A stretch of 64,000 nt of DNA from Ceratothoa steindachneri (lineage: Eukaryota; Arthropoda; Malacostraca; Isopoda; Cymothoidae), in contig OZ018322.1 of assembly GCA_963969495.1 (NCBI GenBank), forward strand, positions 154,999,838 through 155,063,837. The letters are read 5' to 3'. Below the pieces are notes generated by a model. That model saw only the letters and a program-made list of their open reading frames with translations, was not told where the DNA came from and did not search any database. Positions 1-12,085 of this stretch are shown here, in pieces. Every line of letters starts with the position of its first letter. Position 1 is the first letter of the stretch. Both the position numbers and the translations under genes were made by a program.

Positions 1-5
1 GAACT

Positions 6-44
6 ATTATTATTATTATTATTATAATTATTATTATTATTATT
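6..44. repeat. (TTA)n microsatellite
   Basis: Short trinucleotide run (TTA/TAT units) with one interruption at the left edge of the window. From here to about 770 the DNA is AT-rich, and I see no coding signal in it. Confidence 0.9.
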
Positions 45-920
<876 letters not shown>

Positions 921-1239
921 CAAGCGACCGTTGGAAGTGAGCGCAGGTCAAAGAATATACGAACGCGCAAAAGGTCAAAATGACCTGTGTCAATAAGATA
1001 AACGTTTAGCGTAAACAAACATTTCGAGTCTTAGAACAGATTTATCGAAACACGGAAGTCTACGAAACACCTGAGTAAACATATCCACTAGAAACGGAAT
1101 TGTATCACAAAGCTGTGACAAGTGCACCCTGTTATATTGATAAAACCTGGGATATGTAAGTAATTTGACTTACACAGGTTTCATTAGCTCCGCCTTTGGG
1201 ATGGAGAACGATGATTCTAGGCCATGCCCTGTAGGAAAT

Positions 1240-2047
1240 AAGCATATTCAGGTTCAGCAGGTGATCCTATTCTCCTTGAACTAGAAGATAACACTTAGGG
1301 ATGGCCCATCCATCAGCTCCAAAAAGCTGATTTCAAAGACACCCCTTTAGGTCGTCTTGCTTACCGTCACAGAAAAATGTTATTATTAATATATTCAACA
1401 GCGTTGACTAGCCAAAACGCTCGAAAGATGGAAAAATATCTAAGACAAATTGGTGTGGTTAAGATAATGGCATAATTAGACAACTGCTCTGCTTCAGGTC
1501 CAGCAGGTGATCATATCCTCCTTGAACTGGAAGACAACATTTAGAGATGGCCCATCCATCAGCCCCAAAAAGCTGATTTCAAAGACACCCCTTTATGTCG
1601 TCTTGCTTATCATCACAGAAAAATGTTATTATTAATATATTAACAGCGTTGAGTAGCCAAAACACTGATGGATGGGCCATACCTAAATCTTATCTTCCAG
1701 TTTAAGGAGGATAGGATCACCTGCATGACTTGAAGAGAGCAGTTGTCTAATTATGCCATTATCTTAACCGCACCAATTTGTCTTGGATATTTTTTCCATC
1801 TTTCGAGCTTTTTGGCTAGTCAACGCTGTTAATATATTAATAATAACAGTTTTCTGTGACGGTAAGCAAGACGACATAAAGGGGTGTCTTTGAAATCAGC
1901 TTTTTGGGGCCGATGGATGGGCCATCCCTAAGTGTTGTCTCACAGTTCACGGAGGATAAGATAACCTGCTGGACCTGTAGCAGAGCAGTTGTCTAATTAT
2001 GCATTTATCTTAACCGCACCAATTTGTCTTGGATATTTTTCCATATA
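1240..2047. repeat. Palindromic tandem repeat (~258-bp unit, direct then inverted)
   Basis: A unit containing GATGGCCCATCCATCAGC, a run of about 20 bp ending in CACCCCTTTA, a TATTATTAATATATT block and CAACAGCGTTGACTAGCC occurs at about 1,240-1,495. It recurs in part at 1,496-1,664. It then appears reverse-complemented from about 1,665 to 2,047 (for example GGGCTGATGGATGG near 1,665 and 1,910, and GCTAGTCAACGCTGTT near 1,816). The polarity switch is near 1,664. The right end is cut by the mariner at 2,050. No protein is encoded. It may be a satellite or the terminal repeats of an unrecognised DNA element. Confidence 0.8.
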
Positions 2048-2049
2048 TA

Positions 2050-3351
2050 CGCGTGGCGGTCAATAAGTTTTGCAATTCGGATATAAGGAAACGAGATATA
2101 AGGAAAAGTGTTTTATTATTTTTCAATATAACTACCCTCGACTTCAATGCACTTGCGCCACTTGTCCCTGAGGCTTCGAATTCCCGACAACCAGAAATCT
2201 CCCGACTGTTGTTCAATCCACTCCTGGCCGCGAGCTGGACATCTTCATCGTCTCCCAACCGGCGTCCACGCAGTGCAGCCTTGAGCTAGCGGAATAAAAA
2301 GTAGTCGCTAGGGGCCAGATCTGGACTGTAGGGGAAAGGGTTGAGCTCCTCGAATCCGCACTCGCGCAGGGCAGCTTGTGCAACTCTGGCTTTGTAGACA
2401 GGGGCATTGTCGTGGAGGAGCAGGACACCGCGTGTCAACTTGCCGCGCCACTTCTGACGGATGCACTTCTTCAACCCAGCCAGTTCCTCGGCGTAATATT
2501 GCCCTGTGATGGTCCTTCCACGAGGCGCATAGTCCACCATCAACACTCTCTCAGAATCTCAGAAGATGATGGCCATTATGTTCCCGGCTGAGGGTTGGGT
2601 CCAGAACTTGATGGGGGTCGGAGAACCCCTGTGCTTCCAGGCCATGCTTTCGAGTTTGGTCTTGGGAACCCAGAGATGGACCCACGTTTCATCACCTGTC
2701 ACTATGGGTGACTCGACTCCCGCCGGGTCTTGGTTGTACAGGAGCAGCAGCTCCTCCGAACTTTGACGACGTTGAAGTCGATCATGGGGCGTGAGGTTTC
2801 GTGAGGTTTCTAGGGACCCAACGGACAGAGACCTTGGTCATGGCCAAATTTTCGTGGATGATGTTAACAACACTTCCATGTGATATTCCAAGTTCTCGCT
2901 CGATTTCTTCGACCTTTACCCGTCGATTTTCGAGGATCATCCTCTCCACACGGGCCACATTATCCTCGTTGGTCACGTCTGACGGCCGTCCTGGACGGGA
3001 GTCATCTTCAAGGGACTCACGACCATGGCGGAACTCCCTATTCCAGCGAGCAATGGTTACATAGGAAGGAGTGGTGTCGATGTACACTGCAACCATACGT
3101 TCATGGACCTCTTTTGCATTCTTGACTTCCTTGGTCAAAAATCTGATCACTGCGCGGTGCTCAACCTTCTCCATTGTTGAAAAACTTGTGACTGACGATA
3201 TGCGATCAGCTACTGCTTCTTAAATAGACGAGGCAGGAGCGTGCGGCTGCAGGTCGTGACTTGTCATAACTTGTCCTAACATCCCCACAAACAGCCATCC
3301 CCCTTCCTCTGTTTTGCCCTACCGATTCGCAAAACTTATTGACCGCCCCTC

Positions 3352-3352
<1 letters not shown>
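2050..3352 (-). mobile_element. mariner element with both TIRs and TA target duplication
   Basis: Both ends carry the same inverted repeat, with the block GGCGGTCAATAAGTTTTGC at about 2,056-2,074 on the plus strand and its reverse complement at 3,328-3,346. A TA dinucleotide lies directly outside each end (2,048-2,049 and 3,353-3,354). The length of 1,303 bp is typical of mariner. The transposase lies on the minus strand and is broken. The left flank is the palindromic repeat and the right flank is a (TA)n tract, so the exact target TA on the right is ambiguous. Confidence 0.93.
2116..3174 (-). pseudogene. mariner transposase pseudogene
   Basis: This would encode a cut-and-paste DDD transposase of about 345 residues. 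The N-terminal helix-turn-helix region is open (3,174-2,782: MEKVEHRAVIRFLTKEVKNA and, later, RPGRPSDVTNEDNVARVERM). The catalytic half shows the HDNAPVYKA motif and the PYSPDLAPSDYFLF motif that carries the third acidic residue. Four lesions are visible: a 10-bp tandem duplication (CGTGAGGTTT twice, near 2,792-2,811 on the plus strand) shifts the frame; a TGA replaces a Trp codon near 2,548; a TAG lies near 2,286; and a second frameshift lies near 2,225. The C-terminus ends with YIEK and TAA at 2,116-2,118. The copy is inactive. Confidence 0.92.

Positions 3353-3389
<37 letters not shown>
3353..3389. repeat. (TA)n microsatellite
   Basis: About 18 TA units abutting the right TIR of the mariner. 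Confidence 0.9.
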
Positions 3390-3392
<3 letters not shown>

Positions 3393-4026
3393 GAGCAGCG
3401 CAGTTAGTGTGATTATTTAAATGTTAAGATTACTAGATTACAGTCTTTAGGAAGATCATCTCGTTCACGCTAACCCTTCTAAGTTCACCAAGTCTTGTCG
3501 CTTCAGAATTTAGTATTTCGCGTTGAACATATATAGACTGCTAGTCGCGCGCAGAGTAACTTCGTGACCTGCTGCTTGCCTCTTTATCGGCCAATATTAG
3601 AATGAAGTATATTTTTTAGCAACGTCCTTCTTTACCGTAATTACCACTGAAACCTTCGGTGCGCCCAGCCAAAATAAGAATACAGCGAAAAATTCATCTA
3701 TGGAGTCAGATACTTAATTCCCCTTCACCATATACTGGTCACCCTTATTAACTGGTCCCCCTATAAACCTTACACCAACCTATAACTGGTGACCCTTCGT
3801 TTTGACCTATAGATGAACCCAAAGGGCTTACAAACTTTAACGTTCCTAACAAGTTCTTCATTGCTAGTTAAGACAATGCCCAGTATATTAGTTCCACGAG
3901 TATGTTAATTAACGATTTGTGTGAGAAATATTTCCCCCATGAAGTTTAGCAGAAGCGTCCGCAAAATTTACACTTAGAAAATTTCGGTAGTCGACTATGA
4001 CCGTATCTCCCCAAGAAGAAAATATA
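3390..4026. other. Non-coding stretch with a weak LTR/PBS-like motif
   Basis: No gene is seen. Near 3,785 the sequence AACTGGTGACCCTTCG resembles the primer-binding region of some arthropod gypsy elements. Two related ACTGGTCACCC-like motifs precede it at about 3,735-3,760. I see no second LTR, so this is only a hint of an LTR remnant. Confidence 0.25.
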
Positions 4027-4119
4027 GCTAAGAATTACTTTACCTATACAGTGGTTAATTTGTGGAATCGTTTGCTGATTAACGTCGCCGAGTTATCATC
4101 TATAAATACTATATATTAA
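4027..4119 (+). pseudogene. LINE reverse-transcriptase C-terminal scrap (CR1/Jockey type)
   Basis: The frame reads AKNYFTYTVVNLWNRL and so on to a TAA. This resembles the conserved block near the end of CR1/Jockey-like LINE ORF2 (K-N-F-F-T-x-R-V-V-N-x-W-N-x-L-P). The LINE end at 50,709-51,119 contains the equivalent block. The scrap is about 30 codons, so the assignment rests on one motif. Confidence 0.45.
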
Positions 4120-4229
4120 ATTCGCTTCTACTTCCACTTTCAATTTATAGGAATACTTTGTTGAGGGAAAACCCTAGAAATGACCTTCAGGAGTTTGCTG
4201 GCCTCGTTCTCTTATAATTTTATAATAAT

Positions 4230-5045
4230 TCTTACGTGTTTACTTAATTATTTTGAGTAATTCTCACTTTGTCGCCTAACTTCTTTTATTAATTCTCACG
4301 TCGTCGCATAATTTTTTTCATTCATTCTGGCTTGTCGCCTAATTTTCCTAAGGAATTCTCAACTTATCAGCTCTTTTCATTCTCTTTGCGTATTTCTCAC
4401 GTTATCGCCTAATCTTTTCAATTATTCCCAGGCGGTTCATTAATTTTCTCAAGGAATTCTCATATTGTCGTCAGACTTTCTTTAATATTCTTCACATTGA
4501 CGTCTTTTTTAAATAAATTATCATGTCATGGCTTAATTTTGTTAATCATTCTCACGTTTTCACTTTCAGAATTAACAGCAATTCTCACTTTGTCGTGTAA
4601 TTCTCTTTAGTAATTTTTTACATTTTAGCCTAATTTTCTTAAGGAATTCACTTGTTGTTGCTTAACATTCTTAAGAATTCCTTTCGCTCTTACCTAACTT
4701 TGTACAATACCTCTCACTTTGTCGCCTAATTCATTTCTTTAATTCTCAAGATGTCTGGTAATTTTCTTAAGAAGTTCTCAAATTGTCACCTATCCTTTGT
4801 AATTCTCACCTAGTCCCATAATTTTATTTAATATTTCGCAAGTTATCGCCTAATGTTTATAACAAATCTCACGTTGTCGACTAATTTTTTTTTAATAATT
4901 CTCCGGCCTTTTCCTAAGTTTCTCTAGTAACTCTCACGCTGTCGCCTTTCTTTATTAATTGAATGTTATCCCCTAATTTATTTTAATATTTCTAATGTTG
5001 TCCGCTACTTTTCTTTAATATTTATCACCAATGTTTCACTAATAA
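4230..5045. repeat. Degenerate ~33-bp minisatellite
   Basis: About 25 diverged copies of a unit close to AATTCTCACGTTGTCGCC followed by TAATTTTCTTTA. Clear copies start near 4,258, 4,291, 4,389, 4,547, 4,578 and 4,706. Spacing is mostly 31-36 bp. No coding potential. Confidence 0.8.
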
Positions 5046-6154
5046 TTTCAGAACGAGGTCCGTCTTGGATATTCCGACCTTCTCAGATCCTCTTCAACAT
5101 TCCTGCAAGACAGGAATGTGATCCGAAGACCCTCCGGGTGATTTATCGACAGCTGAGACCCTCCTCGTGCCTATCAGACTTCTTTCTTCGACGGTATAAT
5201 TACGTATTTTGATCATTATCTTATCATTATCATATCTTGTCGACATGAAAATCACATGAATCAACAATTATGATGTGTTATATGAAGACATTTTAACTGT
5301 AAGTCACCACATACTGTTCCCAGAACTTCATAGATTACAATAGTATCGCTATTTTAGATATTTCAAAAAAATTATGTAGAAGCTCGCTCATTTACTTTGC
5401 TTTCCATGTGCATTGAACACATACATGCAAACCTGCACCAATATATTCATAGTCATATCCAAGGAATAAAAATCCCAGGTGTTCATAAATGTTTGGCCGA
5501 GGCTCTACATTCTATTCATTATTACTTCGTGACCCTAAACCCATATGTTCACTGTAAGGCCCTTGTGTGAGGACGATAAAGGAGAATAATAATGGAGATA
5601 TTAAAAGAAAGGTAGAGATTTTTAAATGGTTGCTAGTTTGCCAGCAGAATTTGCTTATTTCTGACCATTGTAAGGACTAATATTATAGAATAGTTAGTAG
5701 AAGGGTGTTACGATTGGCAGCCACGCATTACTGTACAAGCGGTCTGTTTATTTATATCTTTGTTAGTATTTATATGTTGTAGGCGTTCAATCCGTTTTAA
5801 TAGTTGATTTATTACCATTGGTTTAAGTGTCTATCTCTCATTTTTATTTCTGGTTTCCCTACTCATGTTTACTCTGAATAGTGATTTATAACTTTTTCTC
5901 TAATTAGACTCACTAATATGATACGGTGTTGGTCAATTTTAGTATCCTGTTTCGGTATACAAATCGTGTAGTCGAGATCGGTGATAGGTTTCAATATCGG
6001 TAGCTTGGCGTGACTGGGTATGTCCAAAATTGTACCTTCCTTTTCTTATTCTTCTAGGTCCTTTAGTCTAGGCGTGCTTGGGAGGAGGCGGTGTCTTCCA
6101 CCCTTTCCTTTTGGCTAACTGATTGACTAAATTTCTGCCTATTTCATTTTGGGT
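5046..6154. other. AT-rich non-coding stretch
   Basis: About 1.1 kb. I see no homology, repeat array or RNA gene here. A short, locally more GC-rich block sits at about 5,050-5,190. Confidence 0.5.
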
Positions 6155-6833
6155 CTTTTCAACACTGGTGGGCATCCACTAATTTTTTGTTAGTCCGCAA
6201 CTCGTAATTCCACTAACTTTTGGGGGGATTCTGCTAATCGCTAATCCGCAAATTTTCCGGGTTCGCTGGTTTGCTATTGAAAATCTGCTAATGTTAACGC
6301 CAATAATATTTTTTAATGCACTAATGAAGTCCGTAACAGTCCGCTAACCTTTTATTGGCAAGTAAAAACATAATTTCAAATAAAATTACCATACAATTTA
6401 TATATTTTATATATTTTACATAAACCTGGGCACTAAACCGTTAATCCATTAATTGTTAATTAACGAAGTTTACATTTTTCGTTAACGATTTAACTTTTAA
6501 GTTAACTTTGGAAATCATTATCGGACTAATTAATTTCCGTTACATTTAACTTCCGTTAACTCAAGTCTGCTAACCCCCCAGATTCATAAAAACGGGTAAA
6601 CGTTTAAAAGTTTCTATTATTTTCAGATTTTAAATACAGATGTAGATTCTTAGCATATTTAATAATATATGCATCATTCTTTCAACCCCCATATAACGCC
6701 ACTTATTATTATAAATAACTTTTCAATCAAACTTCGAATTGTGAGTTCAAAATGATATTTTATGTATTCAATATTTAAGCAATTATTTTCTATTAATAGA
6801 TCATATAAGGTTTCTTTAATAAACAAATAAGAT

Positions 6834-6950
6834 ATTGCACCATAGCACGCAACGCAGCGCTATATATAAAAGGTATTGCACCATATCACGCAACGCAGAG
6901 CTATAAATAAAAGGAAGTGCCGGTAGAAAGAGGCTTCACTTCACTCTGGA
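6834..6950 (+). promoter_or_regulatory. Tandem TATA-containing duplication, possible hAT promoter
   Basis: A ~43-bp block (GATATTGCACCATAGCACGC, then ~11 bp, then TATATAAAAG) is repeated once, each copy with a TATA-like element (near 6,860 and 6,902). About 30-35 bp after the second lies TTCACTTCACTC, which resembles an arthropod initiator. It lies upstream of the transposase on the same strand. The promoter role is an inference from position and motifs. Confidence 0.4.
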
Positions 6951-7160
6951 GAGCTATTACAGTTACAACGTAGCTATTCTTATAGCGATACCATTAGTGT
7001 TAATTGAAAGAAAATAAATAAGTCAATTTTCATTATTATAATATATTATACATTTGCATACATTCATCTGATATTCAAGTATTCGCATAGCCAAATTATA
7101 TTTTCTATATTGTAAGATCCGGTTTGTTAATTAATAATTACTAATTAGCCACAGGTTATA

Positions 7161-8972
7161 CAAGGTGTCCCAGAAAAAAGTTAACCGTACTTTGAATTTG
7201 TATAACTCCAAACATATTGGAGATTTTCGAGTCATGCAAAATAAAACAAATTTACCAACTATTTATCTGTCGATTCTGAAAATTTCATTAAATTCCCTTT
7301 TACGATATTGATACACTAATGGGTTTAGTAGAGGCGATCAAAATTATGTTTGCGCAAAGAAGTAAAATAAGGAAACTTCGAAGTTTAAAATCAACAAATA
7401 TATTTAAATCCATTTTTAACAAAAACACCTCTTCATATGAGTAATACAAATTAATTTTTTAATTTTCTAAGCACCGTTTCCTTCCACATGTCCTCTATTT
7501 CTTTCCGAGCACAGTTGCGCCTTTGATGGCATTGATTGAACAACTTTTAGGATTAACTTGTGATTTTCCTTAAGTCTATTGACTCCACGTGTGATACTAT
7601 CTCTTAACTGGTTGATGCTTTGTGGTGGAGTAGAATACACTTTATTCTTTAGATATTGCCATAAAAAATAATAGCACGGTGTTAAGTCAGGGGATCTTGC
7701 GGGTCATTCAATTGCATGATTTAGCGCGCCAATGCGGTTGTCAAACGTTTCTCTTAGTTTTGTTCCTACAGCAAGCTGTCTATAAGCTGCTGTGCCGTCC
7801 TGAATCCACCAAAGTCTATTGAATTAATTGACATAAATTTGGCGGAGTTCCTGGAAGATCCTTTCGTTCATCATGCTCAGGTAGGCAGCACCATTCAAGT
7901 TATTCTCGTAAAACAATGGGCCGACAAGATAGCCATTCCCGCATATTCCGATCCACAGAGACACTTTCTGCTGACAAATACGTGCGTCAAAGTTGAATGC
8001 TGTGGGGGAGGGGGGGATAGGGTAGCAGTGCATATTGCCGAATATTATGGCTAATTACCTTTCCATTCATGAAAAAGGCTGCCTCGGCACCAATCACAAT
8101 GTGCCAAGAGAGGAGCAGGTTTATGGAGAACCCATTCGACAAATTATCTACGACGAGGAACATCAGTTTAAAGAAGCTGGTTCTTGCATGCATCTTATAG
8201 GGATGCCATTTTAAGTCATGTTTATTAATGCGGTTAAATGATGACTTTAACAATTGTAACCCATTCTTTCTGACTGATACATGTCGATTTTGAAGAAGCG
8301 TCATCTGAACATTTTCGATATTTTTTGTTGTTCTTATGGTTCTCATACGACCCGAACTACCTTTATTTAAATTTAAGCATGTTCCTTCATGTTGGTATTT
8401 GCGAACATTTTTTTCAAATTGTGGGCTTGCTTGGTGGGTGCCTACCTGAAAAACGTTGTTCAAATGAATCTTGTACTTGTTTAATCCTTCCAGTCTTAAT
8501 AAAGTTTGTGACTACAAATACGCTTTGATCTTTTGTTAACTGCATGATTAAAAAGGTTATACGAAAGTAAACTTTTACCCAGAAACGCTTTGATTTGCTT
8601 AGTAAGCAATAATGACAAGACCATACCACAGCGTGGCTGAAAAAATACTGTAAAATAGCCTAGGCTTTGGTTGAAGAATCGCAGAGGGACCTAAGTCTCC
8701 TAGGCTCCCTACGCTTCTCTTGAAAGTGCACGGCGGCCTAGCATTCCTATACTTCGTTTCATTATTTTACCTCCTTGCGCAAACATATTTTTGATAGCCT
8801 CCACTAAACCAATTAGTGTATCAACATCAGAATAGGGAATTTAATGAAATTTTTAGAATCGACAGATAAATAGTTGGTAAATAAAGAACTTTTTGCAGAA
8901 CCCCAAAATCTCCAATAGTGTTTGAGTTATACTAATTCAAAGTACGGTTAACTTTTTTTCTGGGGCACCCGG
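7161..8972 (-). mobile_element. Tc1/mariner-superfamily element with ~215-bp TIRs
   Basis: The left end (GGTGTCCCAG, then AAGTTAACCGTACTTTGAAT) and the right end (ATTCAAAGTACGGTTAAC, then CTGGGGCACCC) are inverted copies. The similarity continues about 215 bp inward to GTTTGCGCAAAG / CTTGCGCAAACAT. TA lies outside both ends (7,159-7,160 and 8,973-8,974). The element is 1,812 bp. It sits inside the inner hAT, upstream of its transposase. Confidence 0.88.
7620..8463 (-). pseudogene. DDE transposase pseudogene (DUF4817-type, Tc1/mariner superfamily)
   Basis: The N-terminal part (8,463 downward) contains SSGRMRTIRTTKNIENVQMT, then SFNRINKHDLKWHPYKMH, which is the pattern of transposases whose N-terminal helix-turn-helix is catalogued as DUF4817. 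The next block has VSLWIGICGNGYLVGPLF. Further down the minus strand (about 7,800-7,620) I read IQDGTAAYR and RSPDLTPCYYFLWQYLKN, the second and third catalytic-acid regions. Frames change at least twice and a stop falls in the W-P region (E-stop-P-A-R-S), so it is inactive. Family naming is from memory of motifs. Confidence 0.82.
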
Positions 8973-9443
8973 TATAATAGTTTCAAATATTTATATTGAT
9001 TAAGATTTTAGACTTTAGTTGATGATATAGCTTAATATCTATAAAAAATGCAAGTTGATTAATGATTCAATAGAATATATATTGGCCCGGGTATGCCTTT
9101 AAAATTAAAATACAGTGCTTATATATATTATTATTAATTTATTATTATTGCGCAGTGCACAACAATATTACAAATATTATATTGCTACTATTCTCTGCAG
9201 GCTGGCTACGGTCCCCTGCACTTGTTCACTTTTTTACTCCGATGTTTTGTAGGTCCAAATTCATTTAATAAACCTCTTTCCATATATAGTTAATTTAAGT
9301 TCTTATAAATAAATAAATAAACGGAAAACCATTACAGAATCTATCACTTAATCTTTCACAGACACTTTTGTGATTTTGAATTTTATATTATTTTCAGATT
9401 TTCAATTCAGACACTAATGTGATTTTGAATTTTATAAGTCATC
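8973..9443. other. 5' leader of the inner hAT, non-coding
   Basis: AT-rich sequence between the Tc1-type insertion and the hAT start codon. A pyrimidine-rich TTATTTTCAG near 9,390 could be an acceptor for a 5' untranslated exon. Nothing else is recognised. Confidence 0.4.
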
Positions 9444-12085
9444 ATGGCATCTCAAGAACATGAATCTGTTGAGTCAACTTATGTTGAATCTGTTGATGTC
9501 AACAGTATTGACATCATCGAGGTTGAAGCTCGGAGTGCTCACAACCCCTGCCCCCCCCTGGACGACTACTTCTTGATCAAGTCAAGGGAAGGAGACAAGT
9601 TGATTTTCGACTGCAAGCTGTGCCTGCCCAGGACTGTGCCAATCAAGGGGCACATGACAAGCGTCAACAACCTCAAACAGCACATCAAGGGGACCCACCC
9701 AACCAAGTTCATGCAGTTTGGGGAGAAGGTCAAAGCTGGTTCATCTCGTAGAAAAACCAAGAAGGGGTTTTCTTCTGGTTCCAACAGCGGCAGCAGCACT
9801 TCGGAATTATCGAGTCTGATTTCACCTCCTTCTGGCAAGAGAGCACGCCAGCAAACCATTGCCGAGTCCTTTGCCATTGCTGCTATTGGCAGTGGCATAC
9901 CCCAGGCTGCTGTGGATCAAAGGATTGTGGACCTGTGCGTAGTAGACATAAACCACTCCACGTTTTAGAGTCTGACACGTTCGAGAGGCTGATCAAGACG
10001 CTGAACCCCAGCAAGAACTCCATATCGAGGAGGACACTGGGAAAGCGAATCGTTGATTTGCATACTGACTTGAAGCAGTACTTGATCAAGTAATTGACTA
10101 ATTGACATAATTTTATCTTTTTTATATTTGAGTTAATTTATATTCCCAATATTTAAATTTTAACTTAAAAACTTAAAATTTAAAAGTTATATATTTTTAA
10201 ATTTCAGAGGCAATCAGCCACCACAGCTGATTGCTGGTCTGCCCCCAAGAAAGGTTACCTGGGCATGTTTGTCCGCTGGTTGAACCCCACAACCAGACAG
10301 AGGCGGAAAGCAGTGCTCGCGTGCATCAGGCTGAGAGGCCATCATACCAATGATGTGCTTGCACAGGACAAGGCCAACGTCCACTATGAATTCTACATTG
10401 AGAAAAAAACCACCAGGTTAGATAGTTGATAGTATATTAATATTATTTATTAGACTATTAGCCTATTATTACTATTAACAATTTGTATCAAAAATATTTT
10501 CCACATAAATTGTAAATTATTTTTATTTATAAACTCGATTCAATTGTAATATTTAATGACTCTAATTTTATAAAAAACTTTGGGTGTCTTTCTATTTCAG
10601 GACTACCACAGACAATGGTAGCAACTTTGTAAAGGCCTTTGTCCAGTTTGGGGCAGAGGATGACACACTGCCAGACCTGCAAGTGGTTCAGAATGTGGAC
10701 ACCGACCCTGATGATGCTGCTTAGGCTACCCTGTTGGCTGGATCCATAGACGAGCAGGAGTTGTAGTATGTCTCCCTAGAAGACTCGCTGGCTGTGACTG
10801 AGGATGTCGACGCTGTCGTTGGCAATCTCATCAACCTGCCAACCCCCATGAGATGTGCTGCCCAACCTTCAACCTAGGGTCCAACAAAGATGCAGATGCT
10901 GCACTGCAGAGTGACGTGTTCAGGAGGCCATACAGGGCTGCTATTGCCAAGGCACGTGCCTTCTGGAACCACCAGGATTGAAGCACTGTGGCAGCAGACA
11001 GCATCTACGCTGAGGTGAGGAGGAGGCTGGTTGTCCCCAACACGATGAGGTGGAACTCCACCTATGACTCTGTGATGGTCCTCAACACCATCCTGAGGAC
11101 TAATAGGCCTGTTCTCCACAGCGTCATGACCCAGTTGAAAGTCATCAGCTTCAACGAACAGGATGTCAACTTAATGAAGGAGTATGCCAGAGTAATAAAT
11201 AAATAATAAAATAATATATATTATTATTTTTTGAATTTCTAAAATTTACTAATTCTCCATTGTTTTATTACCAGGTCATGCCACCCGTGGCTAAAGCGCT
11301 CGACAAGATCCAAGGGAAGGAACAAGCCTACCTTGGGACTCTGCTGCCAACTGTTGCTGCGACAATCTTCAGGCTCAAGGACTTGAAATCCAATGGCCTC
11401 GTATACTGCAGCCACTTGGTCGACACACTTTTGGCAGGCATCGACAAAAGGTTTAGGACCTTGCTAGAGGATGAGGAATGCCAGGTGGCTGCTGCCTTTC
11501 ACCCCATGTTTCGTCTCATCTTGCTGGATAAGTATGACAACACCAAGGTCGCCAAAGTGAGGAAAAGCATGGAGGGTAAAGTCGAGGAGGCAATGAGGCA
11601 GCAGTCTTACGAAATGAGCAGCAACAGTGGAGGCAGCAACAACGAGGAAGAGGACTTCTTCAGAGGTGTAACCCGGCCAAAAGAAAACAGCAGGAGCCAC
11701 AGATCACTCAAGAACAAGGCCCAAAACTTGGTCAGGATCTGGTTGGAGACCAACTCCAAGGACTTGCTGACAGATGCTGCCTTCTTGGGTTTGGCAAGTG
11801 TTGCTGGACTTGTTCATCGAGTTCAACACAGCCATGCCCTCCAGTGCTGCAGTGGAGCTTTTGTTCTCTATGGGCAAAGACATCTTGAGGTCCAAGAGAT
11901 CATCACTGTCTGATGACAACTTTTATATGCTAATTTCCATAAAGGGCAACATGCATCTCATGAACAAAATGGAGAACGAAAAGAAGAGGAAAAATGAAAT
12001 TATGTATATATCGTGTTTTTCATTTTTTTCGGCCACTTTATCAATAATTTATTTTAGTTCATTACTAATATTGTGTTCCATTTAA
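9444..12085 (+). pseudogene. hAT transposase pseudogene, four exons, BED zinc finger
   Basis: Exon 1 (9,444-10,089) begins with ATG in MASQEHES. It has a BED-type finger (DCKLC, then LKQHIKGTH), a Ser-rich linker, and, after a frameshift near 9,950, LESDTFERLIKTLNPSKNSI. Exon 2 (10,210-10,416) has DCWSAPKKGYLGMF, then RRKAVLACIRLRGHHTNDVL. Exon 3 (10,601-11,191) opens with the catalytic TTTDNGSNFVKAF. Exon 4 (11,275-12,085) ends with the dimerisation block PSSAAVELLFSMGKDILRSK, then RSSLSDDNFYML. All three introns have GT-AG ends, and the joined codons keep the reading frame (for example KKTTR to TTTDNG). Stops near 10,721 and 10,766 and further frameshifts in exons 3 and 4 show it is dead. 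Confidence 0.88.

Noticed and set aside
2029..3125. Plus-strand open frames of up to 87 codons
   Set aside because: Antisense shadows of the mariner transposase on the minus strand.
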